A stretch of 64,000 nt of DNA from Oscillospiraceae bacterium (GCA_020025275.1 JAHHSI010000003.1:72094-136093); one strand, 5' to 3'; positions 17,308 to 26,199 are shown, numbered from the stretch's first letter. The notes: generated from the sequence alone by a model not told the origin. Program-made: numbers and translations.

Positions 17308-18234
17308 ATGCGCGTGATCGATCTTGAAAATATCAATTATGCCATGCGGAACGAGACGCAGTTTGTGCTGCGCTGTGAAGAGGTATTTCACGATAAAATC
17401 AGTTCTGCGGCGGCTTCCATTTTGGCCGATAAGGCCAACCGTCCCTTTGTGGCTCTGACCGGACCGTCTGGCAGCGGTAAGACGACCACGGCCATGCGCC
17501 TGCAGGAGTATCTGCAAAATCTGGGGGTCCATGTCTGTCTTTTGAGTATGGATAACTTTTTCCTGCCCATTGATCAGCGGCCGCCGGAGGCCACGGACTG
17601 GGAGTCTCCCTATTGCGTCAACGTGGATCTGCTGATCTCTGTGATCAGCCAGCTGTCCGAGGGTCGTGAGGTGGAGGTGCCGTGGTACGATTTCAAGGCC
17701 GGCAAGACCGGCGGCTATCGCACGATGCAGGGCAGCAAGGACGGTATTATCATTGCCGAGGGAATCCATATGCTCAACCCGCTGATCTTCGATAAGATCC
17801 GCGGCGCAGCCACCGGTGTGTATGTAGCGCCCCGGACCCGGATCATCACCGACGATGATAAGATCGTGCGGCCGGAGCAGCTGCGTGTGGCCCGCCGGAT
17901 GATCCGTGACTACGCCACCCGCGGACACTCCATGCGGGAAACCATTGAGCGGGCGGAGAGTGTGGACTGCGGCGAGATCAACTATATTATGCCCCACAAG
18001 GATAATGCCAGCGTTCATATCGATACCTTCCACGATTACGAGCCCTGCCTTCTGGCGAAGTATCTGTGTCAGATGCCGCAGTTTCAGGAGGAGCTGGACG
18101 ATGTGTTTCTGGAGGAGCACGGCCTGACGGATCTGATGAAGATTGTCCACGGCGTGGCGCCGCTGCACAGCCCCTACGTGCCCCTCAACTCCATTGTGCG
18201 TGAGTTTGTAGGCGGCAGCTGCTACCAGTATTAA
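17308..18234 (+). CDS. Uridine-kinase / phosphoribulokinase-fold nucleoside kinase
   Basis: A 308-aa P-loop kinase. GPSGSGKTTTAMRL near residue 52 is the Walker A, MDNFF near residue 80 follows the uridine kinase pattern, and IIAEGIHMLNPL near residue 155 corresponds to the Udk EG-H segment. About 45 extra N-terminal residues precede the P-loop. Homologs phosphorylate uridine and cytidine or related nucleosides; the exact substrate is not readable. Start at 17308 is supported by GAAAGGA upstream. It ends before a strong terminator. Confidence 0.87.
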   Translation: MRVIDLENINYAMRNETQFVLRCEEVFHDKISSAAASILADKANRPFVALTGPSGSGKTTTAMRLQEYLQNLGVHVCLLSMDNFFLPIDQRPPEATDWESPYCVNVDLLISVISQLSEGREVEVPWYDFKAGKTGGYRTMQGSKDGIIIAEGIHMLNPLIFDKIRGAATGVYVAPRTRIITDDDKIVRPEQLRVARRMIRDYATRGHSMRETIERAESVDCGEINYIMPHKDNASVHIDTFHDYEPCLLAKYLCQMPQFQEELDDVFLEEHGLTDLMKIVHGVAPLHSPYVPLNSIVREFVGGSCYQY

Positions 18235-18269
18235 GCAGGGGCACTGTCCCAAAGGACCGGAAACAGAGA

Positions 18270-18309
18270 AAGGCAGACCACGGAGAAGAGCCGTGTGTCT
18301 GCCTTTTTT
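18270..18309 (+). terminator. Terminator after the uridine-kinase-like gene
   Basis: AAGGCAGAC...GTCTGCCTT stem with an inner ACGG/CCGT pairing, followed by TTTTTT. Confidence 0.85.
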
Positions 18310-18525
18310 GCCGCTGCGGCGGGAAAGCGGAGCGGAGGGGGACGCGGGACCGTGCGGCCCTCTTTGTGGTCATAGACGCGGCGTCTGGCGGCCCTGACGG
18401 CATCATGCCGCCGAGGAGATCTGCACTTCAGCGGGAAAGGCGGCGGCGGAAGGAAACGGCGGCGGGAAGCGTGTGGAGCGAGGAACAGAGGGCGTGAAAA
18501 AATAAAAACGTAACCTGTTCGTCAT

Positions 18526-18554
18526 TTGACAGGCCGCAGAGCGGGGAGTATAAT
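18526..18554 (+). promoter_or_regulatory. Consensus promoter of the cytidylate-kinase-like gene
   Basis: Perfect TTGACA at 18526-18531, 17-bp spacer, perfect TATAAT at 18549-18554. Confidence 0.92.
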
Positions 18555-18579
18555 AGGCAAAAAACAGGGAGGTACGACT

Positions 18580-19194
18580 ATGAAGATTATTACCATCAGC
18601 CGTGAATTCGGCAGCGGCGGCCGTGAGTTGGGAAAGCGTCTGGCCGAGGTTCTGGGGATTCCCTGCTATGACAATAAAATCATTGAGATGATTGCCAAGG
18701 AGAATGGCTTTGATGAGCAGTATGTGGCGAATGTGTCGGAGCGGAGCATCGAGGCTGCGTATCCGATGACCATTGGACACCGCTTTGCCATGCCGCCGCT
18801 GCAGATCATGGATCAGTCCATCCGCGTAGCAGCGGCGCAGCGTCAGATTATTGAGAATTTTGCCAAGCAGGGGGACTGCGTGATCGTTGGGCGCAGTGCC
18901 GATGCGATCCTGGAGGAGATGCACCCGCTGAATCTCTTTGTCTATGCGGACATGGACTCCTGCGTCAAGCGCTGTATGGAGCGGGCACCGGCGGGGGAAA
19001 ACCTGAGCCGCAGCGAGATGGAGCGGATGATCCGCCAGATCGACAAGCAGCGCAGCCAGTATCACCAGATGTACAGCGACATGAAGTGGGGCGCCAAAGA
19101 GGGGTATCACCTGTGCATCAATACCTCCGGTCGGGAGATCAAGGATCTGATCCCGGCGCTGGCGGCCTATGTGCAGGCATGGTTCGGCGAATAA
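18580..19194 (+). CDS. Cytidylate-kinase-like family protein
   Basis: A 204-aa P-loop protein of the cytidylate-kinase-like family. MKIITISREFGSGGRELGKR is the typical N terminus, a variant Walker A with GSGGRELGK, followed by CVIVGRSADAIL near residue 108. The family is common in Clostridia beside true cmk; its substrate is not established. I start at 18580 because GGGAGG lies upstream and an earlier reading would begin inside the consensus promoter. It is transcribed alone, between a perfect promoter and a terminator. Confidence 0.88.
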   Translation: MKIITISREFGSGGRELGKRLAEVLGIPCYDNKIIEMIAKENGFDEQYVANVSERSIEAAYPMTIGHRFAMPPLQIMDQSIRVAAAQRQIIENFAKQGDCVIVGRSADAILEEMHPLNLFVYADMDSCVKRCMERAPAGENLSRSEMERMIRQIDKQRSQYHQMYSDMKWGAKEGYHLCINTSGREIKDLIPALAAYVQAWFGE

Positions 19195-19201
19195 ACAGGA
19201 A

Positions 19202-19230
19202 AGGACAACTGGAGACAGTTGTCCTTTTTC
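19202..19230 (+). terminator. Terminator after the cytidylate-kinase-like gene
   Basis: AGGACAACT (19202-19210) pairs with AGTTGTCCT (19217-19225), followed by TTTTC. Confidence 0.85.
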
Positions 19231-19261
19231 ATATTTATTGCGATAACAGGAGGGGATTTAT

Positions 19262-20068
19262 GTGAAAATAGCGGTGCTGTGCGACAATAATACGAGGATC
19301 GATGCCTACTATCTGGGGGAGCCGGGTGTCTCCTTTTATATGGAGGATGGCGATGCACGGATCCTGATGGACACAGGCTACAGTGATGTCTATGTGAAAA
19401 ATGCAGGGAAAATGGGCATCGACCTGACGAAACTGACGGCGCTGGTGCTCTCCCATGGGCATCAGGATCATACCGGCGGCCTTGCGGATCTCCCAGATTT
19501 TTCGGGGGAGCTACCGCTCTATGCCCATCCCGAGGTCTTTGCACCCAGGCGATTTCAGGGCGAGAGCATTGGCATGCCCATGACCAAAGCGGAGGCGGAG
19601 GAGCGGTTTTCCCTTCGATTGCATCGCAAGCCGGTGCAGCTGTCGGAGCATATCACGTTTTTGGGGGAAATCCCCCGGCGAAATGATTTCGAGTCCCAGC
19701 GGCCGCTGGGGGAGCGATGGAGCCAAGAGGAGTGGGTGCCGGACTTTGTACCGGACGATACGGCACTGGTGTACCGTGGGGAAGAGGGTCTGACGGTGAT
19801 CACCGGATGCAGTCACTCCGGCATCGTCAATATCATTGACTATGCGCGGGAAGTGTGCGGGGATGATCAGATCTGCGGCATTGTGGGTGGATTCCATATG
19901 CTCAGCCGCCATGCAACGCCCAAGATGCAGCGCACCGTGGCATATCTGGAAAAGCTGCATCCGGCCCATCTGTGCCCCTGCCACTGCACGGGCTTTTACG
20001 CCAGAGCGATGCTCCATGCCCGTACCCCCATCGTGGATACCTGTGCGGGGGACTGGATCGAGGTATAG
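19262..20068 (+). CDS. Metallo-beta-lactamase-fold hydrolase
   Basis: A 268-aa MBL-fold protein with the metal ligands of SHGHQDHTGG near residue 62 and the later GCSHSGIVNIIDYA near residue 181 and CHCTG near residue 240. This pattern matches the group often named after dihydropterin-ribofuranosyl-aminobenzene phosphate synthase, but most members have unknown substrates. The start is GTG at 19262 preceded by GGAGGGG; an ATG two bases earlier is out of frame and runs into TGA. The space behind the previous terminator is only about 30 bases, so a separate promoter is not obvious. Confidence 0.88.
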   Translation: MKIAVLCDNNTRIDAYYLGEPGVSFYMEDGDARILMDTGYSDVYVKNAGKMGIDLTKLTALVLSHGHQDHTGGLADLPDFSGELPLYAHPEVFAPRRFQGESIGMPMTKAEAEERFSLRLHRKPVQLSEHITFLGEIPRRNDFESQRPLGERWSQEEWVPDFVPDDTALVYRGEEGLTVITGCSHSGIVNIIDYAREVCGDDQICGIVGGFHMLSRHATPKMQRTVAYLEKLHPAHLCPCHCTGFYARAMLHARTPIVDTCAGDWIEV

Positions 20069-20170
20069 ATGGGAAGGCAGCCCAGCAGGGAGGAGTAAAA
20101 AACTGTAGACCGTTGGGCGGCGTTCTATAAGGACACTTTGTGGAGTCTGCCCATATAACGGATCTGTTCC

Positions 20171-20210
20171 AGAAGAGGGAGGCTGTGCGTCGGCACAGCC
20201 TCCCTCTTCT
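20171..20210. terminator. Perfect 18-bp hairpin between convergent genes
   Basis: Stem 20171-20188 with 20193-20210 and loop GTCG, between the MBL gene and the convergent CGGC gene. It lacks a clear T run on either strand, so it may end both transcripts by structure alone or protect 3' ends. Confidence 0.6.
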
Positions 20211-20246
20211 GCGTCGTTGATTCTTATGGTTGCTGCTGAGGTTCTT

Positions 20247-20567
20247 CTATAGCACGTCTTTTGAGAGGATCTGCATCCCTTCCGCCAACAAGGTGCTGAT
20301 GATTCGCTCCCAACAGGTACAGTCCGGCTTGACGCACCCGGTCAGGGCGACAGTGTGGACGCCCTCTGCCTGCAGCCGTGACAATTTCTTCGCCATGTTC
20401 TCCGGATCGTACACGTCCTGGCATCCGCCGCAATCCAGCACGGCTGCCAACGCTGCTTCGGCATGGCCGGCAAACGCCCTTTCCCCTTTCTGCAAGGCGG
20501 AAAGGCAGGAGGCCATCGTGCATCGCTGCGCATGATTGCGGCAGGCAAGTACTGCGATTTTTTCCAT
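20247..20567 (-). CDS. CGGC-domain putative metal-binding protein
   Basis: A 106-aa protein with the CGGC motif near residue 46 (LDCGGCQD), a first cysteine pair (LACRNHAQRCTMASC) and a third cluster (TGCVKPDCTC). The family is predicted to bind metal through these cysteines; no reaction is known to me. It is the last gene of the riboswitch-controlled ABC-transporter operon, 5 bases after the substrate-binding protein gene. I start at 20567 (MEKIAVLACR) since the longer reading would overlap that gene. Its place argues for a role in handling the imported metal or corrinoid (inference). Confidence 0.82.
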   Translation of the reverse strand: MEKIAVLACRNHAQRCTMASCLSALQKGERAFAGHAEAALAAVLDCGGCQDVYDPENMAKKLSRLQAEGVHTVALTGCVKPDCTCWERIISTLLAEGMQILSKDVL

Positions 20568-20572
20568 GGCCG

Positions 20573-22213
20573 TCACCGTGCGGTTACCTGGAACCATGTG
20601 TCCTGATTGATGACCCCCGTGGAGGGCCAGTTCTCCCATCCGGAAAAGCGGTCCGTCCGGTAGGGGAAGTATGCCTGTTCCCAGGCCAGAGCGATCAAGG
20701 GGAATTTTTCCGCATTGATTGCCTGGATCTTCGCAGCGGCAGTGCCGTATTCCTCTGTATTTTTGGCGTTCTGCAGGGCTTGGTATGCTGCCACATAATC
20801 GGGGTCATCGAAAGTCCCGGACTGGTAGTAGGGTTCCGGCAGGACGTAAAATGCGGAAGTCCGGTAGTCTGCCACGCCAGGGGTCGTATACCCTACATAT
20901 AATTGGTAGTTCTTATCCGTTTGAGTCCGTTGATTAAAGATGTCCTTGTTGCGCATGGCGTCCTCATCCATTGCGCATCGGACGCCCGCATCTGCCAGAT
21001 TCTTCATGATGACCTCTGCGAGGCGGCTCATCATCTCGTTTTTTCCGCTCTGCGGAAGAATGGATACGGTCATAGACTGCCCGTTTTGATCCTCACGGAT
21101 CCCATCACCGTCCACATCCAAATATCCGGCCTTATCTAAGATCTGTCCGGCCTCCGCCAAGTCCCGTGTGTTGACAGGGTAGCTATCCACATAGCCCTTG
21201 TTACCCTGAGGGATCATACCTCTATGGGCGGGCACGGCCTCAGTACCGCCGATCGTCGTAGCCAGCAGGTTGTAGTCTAAGGCGTAGTAGACCGCCTTGC
21301 GGAAATTCTGTTCATTGGTGGGATAGGCGTTGAAACCGAAAGTCAACTGATAATTGCCGCTGTAATCACTGCCACCGGTCTCCACATTCTCTGCGCCGTC
21401 CAGTGTGCCGATCAGGGTGGAGGCAATGGGGGAGGCGTAGGTGTACATGGCGTCGATCTCGCCGTTTTTGATGGCCATGACCAGATTTTCCGGGCTGGAA
21501 TAACTGTGCAGCTCCACCTTTTGAATAGTTTGCTTGCCCCAATAATAGTCCTCAAACGCCTCGTAGTAAGAAACCTGGGCCGCTTCATCATAGGAGACAA
21601 AGCGGTACGGTCCGGCGCCGATATGTGCGTCCGCACCGGCATATTTGGCGTAGTCGCCCTCCACCTTCTCCCAGACGTGGCGGGGTGCGATAAAGCACTG
21701 GCCGGCACCATAGGACAGCCAGGCATAGGCGGAAGGGGTGTCCAGTTGGCAGGTGATGGTCCCCTCAGCGGAGTCCGTGACCGTCACGTTGTATCCCCGG
21801 CCCTTCCACTTGTCCATCCAGGAGTCGATGGAAAACAGCACATCTTCCAGCGTGATGGTTGTGCCGTCGTGGAACTTCGCATTTGTGGGGAAGGTGAAAA
21901 CCACGGTGTCGTTGGCGTCATTGATCTTGAACGTCTCAAAAAAACCGGGCGTGAGTTCCCCGTTTTCATCCATTCCAACCAGGGGCTGCTGGCCGAATCG
22001 CTCCAGATTCAGTTTACCATAGGCGCCGCCCTGATCGAAGAGGTTGAAAGAAGTGTGTGCGATGGTGCAGCCGATGCGCAGTACGCTGTCCGCCGCCGTT
22101 TCCTGCTGGGAGGGGTCCGAGCCGCCGGATGTATGGGGGCTGGGATTCCCGCCGCAGGCGGTCAACTGGAGCAGCAGGACCATGCTCAACAGGAATACTG
22201 TGATGCGTTTCAT
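20573..22213 (-). CDS. ABC transporter substrate-binding lipoprotein, peptide/nickel type
   Basis: A 546-aa extracytoplasmic solute receptor of the SBP_bac_5 family. The signal peptide ends in a lipobox (LTACGGN near residue 20), so it is a lipoprotein. The body has the family motifs (FHDGTTITLEDVLFSIDSW, and NEQNFRKAVYYALDYNLLA near residue 320). I start at 22213 (MKRITVFLLS); the ATG overlaps the stop of the upstream ATPase gene by 4 bases. The family binds oligopeptides, nickel chelates or haem-like ligands. The upstream riboswitch suggests cobalt or a corrinoid-related ligand, but that is inference. Confidence 0.93.
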   Translation of the reverse strand: MKRITVFLLSMVLLLQLTACGGNPSPHTSGGSDPSQQETAADSVLRIGCTIAHTSFNLFDQGGAYGKLNLERFGQQPLVGMDENGELTPGFFETFKINDANDTVVFTFPTNAKFHDGTTITLEDVLFSIDSWMDKWKGRGYNVTVTDSAEGTITCQLDTPSAYAWLSYGAGQCFIAPRHVWEKVEGDYAKYAGADAHIGAGPYRFVSYDEAAQVSYYEAFEDYYWGKQTIQKVELHSYSSPENLVMAIKNGEIDAMYTYASPIASTLIGTLDGAENVETGGSDYSGNYQLTFGFNAYPTNEQNFRKAVYYALDYNLLATTIGGTEAVPAHRGMIPQGNKGYVDSYPVNTRDLAEAGQILDKAGYLDVDGDGIREDQNGQSMTVSILPQSGKNEMMSRLAEVIMKNLADAGVRCAMDEDAMRNKDIFNQRTQTDKNYQLYVGYTTPGVADYRTSAFYVLPEPYYQSGTFDDPDYVAAYQALQNAKNTEEYGTAAAKIQAINAEKFPLIALAWEQAYFPYRTDRFSGWENWPSTGVINQDTWFQVTAR

Positions 22214-22944
22214 GATAGAACTTCCTTTCTCCGTATTTTCTTTTGTAATGATTGATGACAGATCTCTGCGGGAAATGGTTCTTCCTGCAGTTGTCCACCG
22301 TCCAAATAGTAAATGCGCCGGCACAGATGCTCCGCCAAACACCGGTTATGTGTGATGTAAAGATAGGATACCTGCCGCTGTCGCTGCAAAGCCTCCAGCA
22401 TACGCAGGACCTGCGCTTGGCTGATGGTATCCAACATGGAGGTCGGCTCGTCCAGCACGATCAGTTTGGGATCCAGCAGCATTATCCGGGCGATCATGGC
22501 CCGCTGCAATTCTCCACCGGAGAGTTGGCTGGGATACCGATCCAAGTGTTCCCGATACAATCCGAAATCCGATAGATAGTCCTGCAGCTCTTGCCGACTC
22601 ATCTTCAAGCCATAGTGCCGGCAGACCTCCTGAAAGCCCTGCTCCAATCGGTATTTGGGGTTAAAGGAGACCTCCGGATGCTGAAAAAGGATTTGGATCT
22701 CCTTCCTGAGATGGCCGTGCAGGGGGTAATGAAGCTCCTCATCCCGATACCGGATCGTCCCGCTGTCGGCACGGATCAAACCGGCAACGAGCTGTCCGAT
22801 CGTGCTCTTGCCGCTGCCGCTGGGGCCTAAAATTCCGATAGTCTCCCCCGTCCCGACGGTGAAGGAGACATCTGTAAGAACCTCCACCCGGCGCATACTG
22901 GTGTGGTAGGTCTTTTTAAGGGAGATAACGTCAAGGAGTGTCAT
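22210..22944 (-). CDS. ABC transporter ATPase, DppF/NikE type
   Basis: A 244-aa ATPase with Walker A (GPSGSGKSTIGQ near residue 39), signature LSGGELQRAMIARIMLLDPK near residue 139 and Walker B (LIVLDEPTSMLD). It lacks the long C-terminal oligopeptide-transporter extension, so it resembles NikE more than OppF. It overlaps the other ATPase gene by 14 bases and the lipoprotein gene by 4. Confidence 0.94.
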   Translation of the reverse strand: MTLLDVISLKKTYHTSMRRVEVLTDVSFTVGTGETIGILGPSGSGKSTIGQLVAGLIRADSGTIRYRDEELHYPLHGHLRKEIQILFQHPEVSFNPKYRLEQGFQEVCRHYGLKMSRQELQDYLSDFGLYREHLDRYPSQLSGGELQRAMIARIMLLDPKLIVLDEPTSMLDTISQAQVLRMLEALQRQRQVSYLYITHNRCLAEHLCRRIYYLDGGQLQEEPFPAEICHQSLQKKIRRKEVLS

Positions 22945-23854
22945 AGATGCATTTCACCATCCTCTCTCCGTTCCAGTGTTCTTGGGGCTGTGTCTGACAC
23001 TGTGAGGTTCTGCGGGGGCAGCGGTTATAGAATCGGCAGGCGTCGGTGTACTCCTCATGACCGGGGCTGAAACCGGGAATGGCATGGAGACCCCGCTCGG
23101 GGACGGCGTCCAGCAGCGCCTTGGAATAGGGGTGGCGCGGAGCTCGGAAGAACCGCTCCGCCGTCTCGCATTCAATCATCTGCCCGGCATAGATGATGGC
23201 CACCCGGTTTGATACCTGTTGGGCAAAGGTAAGATCGTGCGTAACGCAGAGGAGCGAACAGTCCTGCAGACGGTTAAAACAGTCAGCCACCAAACCGACT
23301 CGGTCGGCGTCCAACCCTTTGGTGGGTTCATCGGCCACCAGATAAGGAGCTTCCGCTGCGATTCCCAGTGCCAGTAGGGATCTCTGCCGCATACCGCCGG
23401 AGAGCGTGTGCGGATAGGAACGGACCAGCTGTTCTTCATCACCCAGATGGAACTGACGCAGGAGCTGGACGCTCCGTTGGTCGGCCCCGCGGCGGGGGAG
23501 GCGGTGGTGCGCTACCAGACTTTCGCTGATCTGAAAACCAAGCCTCAAAAGGGGATTCAGGCTGTTGCCGCTCCCTTGGGGGACATAAGAAAGTTTTACC
23601 CCCCGAATCTTCGTTAGCTCTTTCTGGCTTTTTTGCAGCAAATCCTCTCCGTCCAGCAGGATGCGTCCGGACACACAGGCATTTTCCGGCAGAAGGCATA
23701 GCACTGCCTGCATCAGGACACTTTTCCCGCTGCCGCTCTCTCCGACCACGCAGAGTTTTTCGCCATCGTGCAGTGTGAGATTGACCCCCTCCAACGCTGT
23801 AATAGTGCCCTGCGACAGTTGAAATCGGACCGTCAGATTTTGAATTTCCAGCAT
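22931..23854 (-). CDS. ABC transporter ATPase, DppD/NikD type
   Basis: A 307-aa ATPase with Walker A (GESGSGKSVLMQ near residue 38), signature LSGGMRQRSLLALGIAAEA near residue 150 and Walker B (YLVADEPTKGLD). The C terminus carries the four-cysteine oligopeptide-transporter domain (CRFYNRCPRRTSQC near residue 273), which in relatives binds an iron-sulfur cluster. It follows the permease genes by 20 bases. Confidence 0.94.
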   Translation of the reverse strand: MLEIQNLTVRFQLSQGTITALEGVNLTLHDGEKLCVVGESGSGKSVLMQAVLCLLPENACVSGRILLDGEDLLQKSQKELTKIRGVKLSYVPQGSGNSLNPLLRLGFQISESLVAHHRLPRRGADQRSVQLLRQFHLGDEEQLVRSYPHTLSGGMRQRSLLALGIAAEAPYLVADEPTKGLDADRVGLVADCFNRLQDCSLLCVTHDLTFAQQVSNRVAIIYAGQMIECETAERFFRAPRHPYSKALLDAVPERGLHAIPGFSPGHEEYTDACRFYNRCPRRTSQCQTQPQEHWNGERMVKCIYDTP

Positions 23855-23874
23855 ACGATTTCCCCTTTCCGTCG

Positions 23875-24708
23875 TTACATGGCCAGTAAGTTCTGTCCGT
23901 GGTTCCGGTGGTCATCCCAAGAGCCGATCAGCATAAACGCCACCACGCATACACAAATGCACACAATAGGGGGGTAGTACCACCACCAACAGTTGTTGAC
24001 GACGCCGTTTCGGAAAAAGGCATTGTTGAGAATGGCGCCCCAACTCTTCTGCCCCAGTGCGCCCAGCCCCAGAAAACTGAGGCTGGCCTCGCTGAGCATG
24101 GCAGAGGCTACGGACAGCGCCCCGCGGGTCAGGATGATACCGGAGATGTTTGGCAGAATATGTACCAACATGATATACCCGTGCCCCATCCCCAGCGTCC
24201 GCTCCAACTGAACAAAAGGCTGTTGGCGCAATTGCATCACTTGAGCACGGATCAAGCGGGCCGTCCCGGCCCATGCAGTGACACAAAGAGCGATGATGAT
24301 ATTCCATAACCCGGCCTGAAGGTAGGCAACCAATACGACGGTCAGTGGAAGGCTGGGCACTACGATAGCGATATGAGTCACAGCCATGAGGATACGGTCC
24401 GTAATGCCGCCAAAATATCCGGCCAGTATGCCGACCGCCGTCCCGATCATGGTCGTGATGAGTGCGGCGCAGAAGCCGATCAACAGGGACACTCTGGTGC
24501 CATAGATCAATTCACTAAGGATATCCTGTCCAATATCGTTCGTCCCCAGCAGGTGTTCCGAACTCGGCGGCAGATACGGGATGCCCATGGCCCAAGGGTC
24601 ATAGGGGGCCAGAATCGGGGCAAGGACTGCCACCAGAAGAATGAGCAGCAACAGAACCATTCCTGCAACCGCGGCGGCGCGGCCGTGTAACAGAGTACGA
24701 TGTTTCAC
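23875..24708 (-). CDS. ABC transporter permease, DppC/NikC type
   Basis: A 277-aa membrane protein with about six helices and the family N terminus (VLAPILAPYDPW) plus LGTNDIGQDILSELIYGTR near residue 54 and an EAA loop around residue 180. It overlaps the other permease gene by 4 bases. The protein completes the two-permease, two-ATPase core. Confidence 0.93.
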   Translation of the reverse strand: MKHRTLLHGRAAAVAGMVLLLLILLVAVLAPILAPYDPWAMGIPYLPPSSEHLLGTNDIGQDILSELIYGTRVSLLIGFCAALITTMIGTAVGILAGYFGGITDRILMAVTHIAIVVPSLPLTVVLVAYLQAGLWNIIIALCVTAWAGTARLIRAQVMQLRQQPFVQLERTLGMGHGYIMLVHILPNISGIILTRGALSVASAMLSEASLSFLGLGALGQKSWGAILNNAFFRNGVVNNCWWWYYPPIVCICVCVVAFMLIGSWDDHRNHGQNLLAM

Positions 24709-25700
24709 CGAGACGGTACCTCCCTTCTCAGACGAGGATCAATGACAGTATAGAGGATGTCCGCCAAAAGATTCGCCAGGATCGTGCAGACGGCAATCAC
24801 CAAGAAGGCGGTCTGCAAAACAGGGAAATCCCGGTTGTTGACGGCGTCATAAATCAGACTGCCCATCCCGCTCCAGTTGTAGATGACCTCCATGGTCATC
24901 GTCCCGGCCACCGCAGCCCCAAACTGGAGACAGACGGCGGTAACATACGGAAGAAGCGCATTGGGCAGGACATGGCGGAAGAGCACGGCCCTCTGGGAGA
25001 GCCCCTTGGAAAATGCGGTCGTGATGTAAGGCTCTTCCCGGATCTCCCGTACGCTGGAGCGCAGGATCAAATAGTCGTAGGAGACACGGTAGAGGACCAG
25101 AACGATCAAGGGAAGCGTCATGTGCCAGAGCATATCCCATACATAGGCCGATCCGCTTTTTCCGCCGGAGACCATTCCGCCCAGAGGCAGCCAGCCCAGA
25201 CGGTACGCAAAAGTAGACAGCAGAATGATCGATAAGCAGTAGGTCGGTATGGTGTGGAGAATGGTCAGGAAAGGCGTGCCCAGACGTTCCCCCCACCGTC
25301 CGGAGAACCATCCTGCCGGGAGCCCCAGCAGAATCCCCAGCAGCGCAGCCAGAAGGACCGCCGGCAGGACAAGGCACAGCGTCCAGGAGGCCCGGAATAA
25401 AATCAGCTCTAGGACCGGACGCCCGTAGTGGGAACTGGTTCCAAAGTCCAAGTGCAAAATATCCCGCCAGTAAAGCCCAAACTGGTGGAGAATGGACCCG
25501 TCCAGGTCATGTGCCTGGCGCAGCTGCTCCAGATACTCCGGGTTGTTGTAATAGAAATCGTAGTAATCCTCTTCCCCCAGAATATAGAGCATCGGGTCAC
25601 CCGGCATGACCCGGATCAGGACAAAGTTAAACAGCAGGATCAGGAAAATTGTAGCCAGATAGCCAATGGTTTGCTTTAACAGATAGCGGCTGCGGCGCAT
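24705..25700 (-). CDS. ABC transporter permease, DppB/NikB type
   Basis: A 331-aa membrane protein starting with a helix and the family motif VLIRVMPGDPM near residue 27, then GTSSHYGRPV and a terminal IDPRLRREVPSR. It is the first structural gene of the operon, about 20 bases after the riboswitch terminator, with GGAGGG before the ATG. Its expression depends on transcription passing the terminator at 25720-25757. Confidence 0.94.
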   Translation of the reverse strand: MRRSRYLLKQTIGYLATIFLILLFNFVLIRVMPGDPMLYILGEEDYYDFYYNNPEYLEQLRQAHDLDGSILHQFGLYWRDILHLDFGTSSHYGRPVLELILFRASWTLCLVLPAVLLAALLGILLGLPAGWFSGRWGERLGTPFLTILHTIPTYCLSIILLSTFAYRLGWLPLGGMVSGGKSGSAYVWDMLWHMTLPLIVLVLYRVSYDYLILRSSVREIREEPYITTAFSKGLSQRAVLFRHVLPNALLPYVTAVCLQFGAAVAGTMTMEVIYNWSGMGSLIYDAVNNRDFPVLQTAFLVIAVCTILANLLADILYTVIDPRLRREVPSR

Positions 25701-25719
25701 ATTTCAATCCCTCCAAAGC

Positions 25720-25757
25720 GAAAAAAACCTGCCGCTCCCGAAGGAACGGCAGGTTTC
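25720..25757 (-). terminator. Riboswitch expression-platform terminator
   Basis: On the minus strand AAACCTGCCG pairs with CGGCAGGTTT (25725-25734 with 25747-25756) around a short inner loop, followed by TTTTTT, just before the first permease gene. Confidence 0.9.
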
Positions 25758-25825
25758 AAAACATTTTACAATCGCAGATCGCACATTGCAACATAAGAAA
25801 ACTTCCCGGTTTCGGCAGGAGCGTC

Positions 25826-25941
25826 TATTTGCCTGGCGCGTATCTGACTTACCCCGACATAGCGGGTTTCACAGTGACCGACTCGCTGGGACTTTCACCC
25901 AATTCCGCGGCTGTCCATAGGGCATGGACCCAAGCAATATA
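25826..25941 (-). ncRNA. Cobalamin riboswitch aptamer
   Basis: Read on the minus strand, the leader holds the cobalamin-riboswitch core: GGGTGAAAGTCCC, then GTCGGTCACTGTGA (the invariant CACTGTGA is the complement of 25869-25876), then AAGTCAGATACGC in the position of the B12 box. The outer stem P1 can form between GCTTGG near 25930-25936 and CCAGGC near 25831-25836. A terminator follows downstream, so high ligand should end transcription. The variant B12 box (AGATACGC instead of GGAGACCTGCC) makes ligand preference uncertain. Confidence 0.88.
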
Positions 25942-25952
25942 CTTATGGTGAC

Positions 25953-25981
25953 ACTATAGCAGAAATCATTTTCCGTGTCAA
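25953..25981 (-). promoter_or_regulatory. Promoter of the riboswitch-transporter operon
   Basis: Leftward perfect TTGACA (complement of 25976-25981), 17-bp spacer, TATAGT (complement of 25953-25958). Transcription would start a few bases before the riboswitch. Confidence 0.88.
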
Positions 25982-26199
25982 GAATCTTAAGCGATCCAAT
26001 ATCGTCTCTCCTTGACGCCGATTCTTTCATAACCCAGTTGGTATAGTGTAAGATAGATATGATTTTGCCTGCTGTTGCCGTACCGTGCCTCTGAGGGATA
26101 GGGAGTGTTGCGCGGGAAACATCAGGGAAGTTGCCTGTCCGGTCTGCTGCCGAATTTCTCCTGAGAAATTGTGGTGGCGAGAGCTTGTCTGAAGCAATA
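25982..26199. other. Boundary between transporter operon and AT-richer islet
   Basis: 218 bases without a convincing gene. An AATTTCTC/GAGAAATT palindrome lies at 26153-26170, just beyond the stop of the glycine-zipper gene, but it has no T run. No attachment-site duplication was found by eye. Confidence 0.5.

Larger units (their letters stand above)
18235..18579. other. 345-base intergenic region, very GC-rich
   Basis: Holds the terminator at 18270-18309, then about 200 bases of GC-rich sequence with no convincing gene, and a consensus rightward promoter at its end. The leftward open frame that crosses the region also runs antisense through the next gene and looks like a shadow. Confidence 0.6.

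Noticed and set aside
18403..19110. A 235-codon leftward frame
   Set aside because: Antisense to the cytidylate-kinase-like gene, no motif, and no promoter.
25826..25941. A nickel/cobalt (NiCo) riboswitch instead of a cobalamin one
   Set aside because: The sequence has the cobalamin landmarks CACTGTGA and GGTGAAAGTCC; the four-way junction repeats expected of NiCo RNAs were not seen.
26153..26170. AATTTCTC/GAGAAATT palindrome as a terminator of the islet operon
   Set aside because: Too AT-rich and without a T run on either side; could equally be a chance palindrome.
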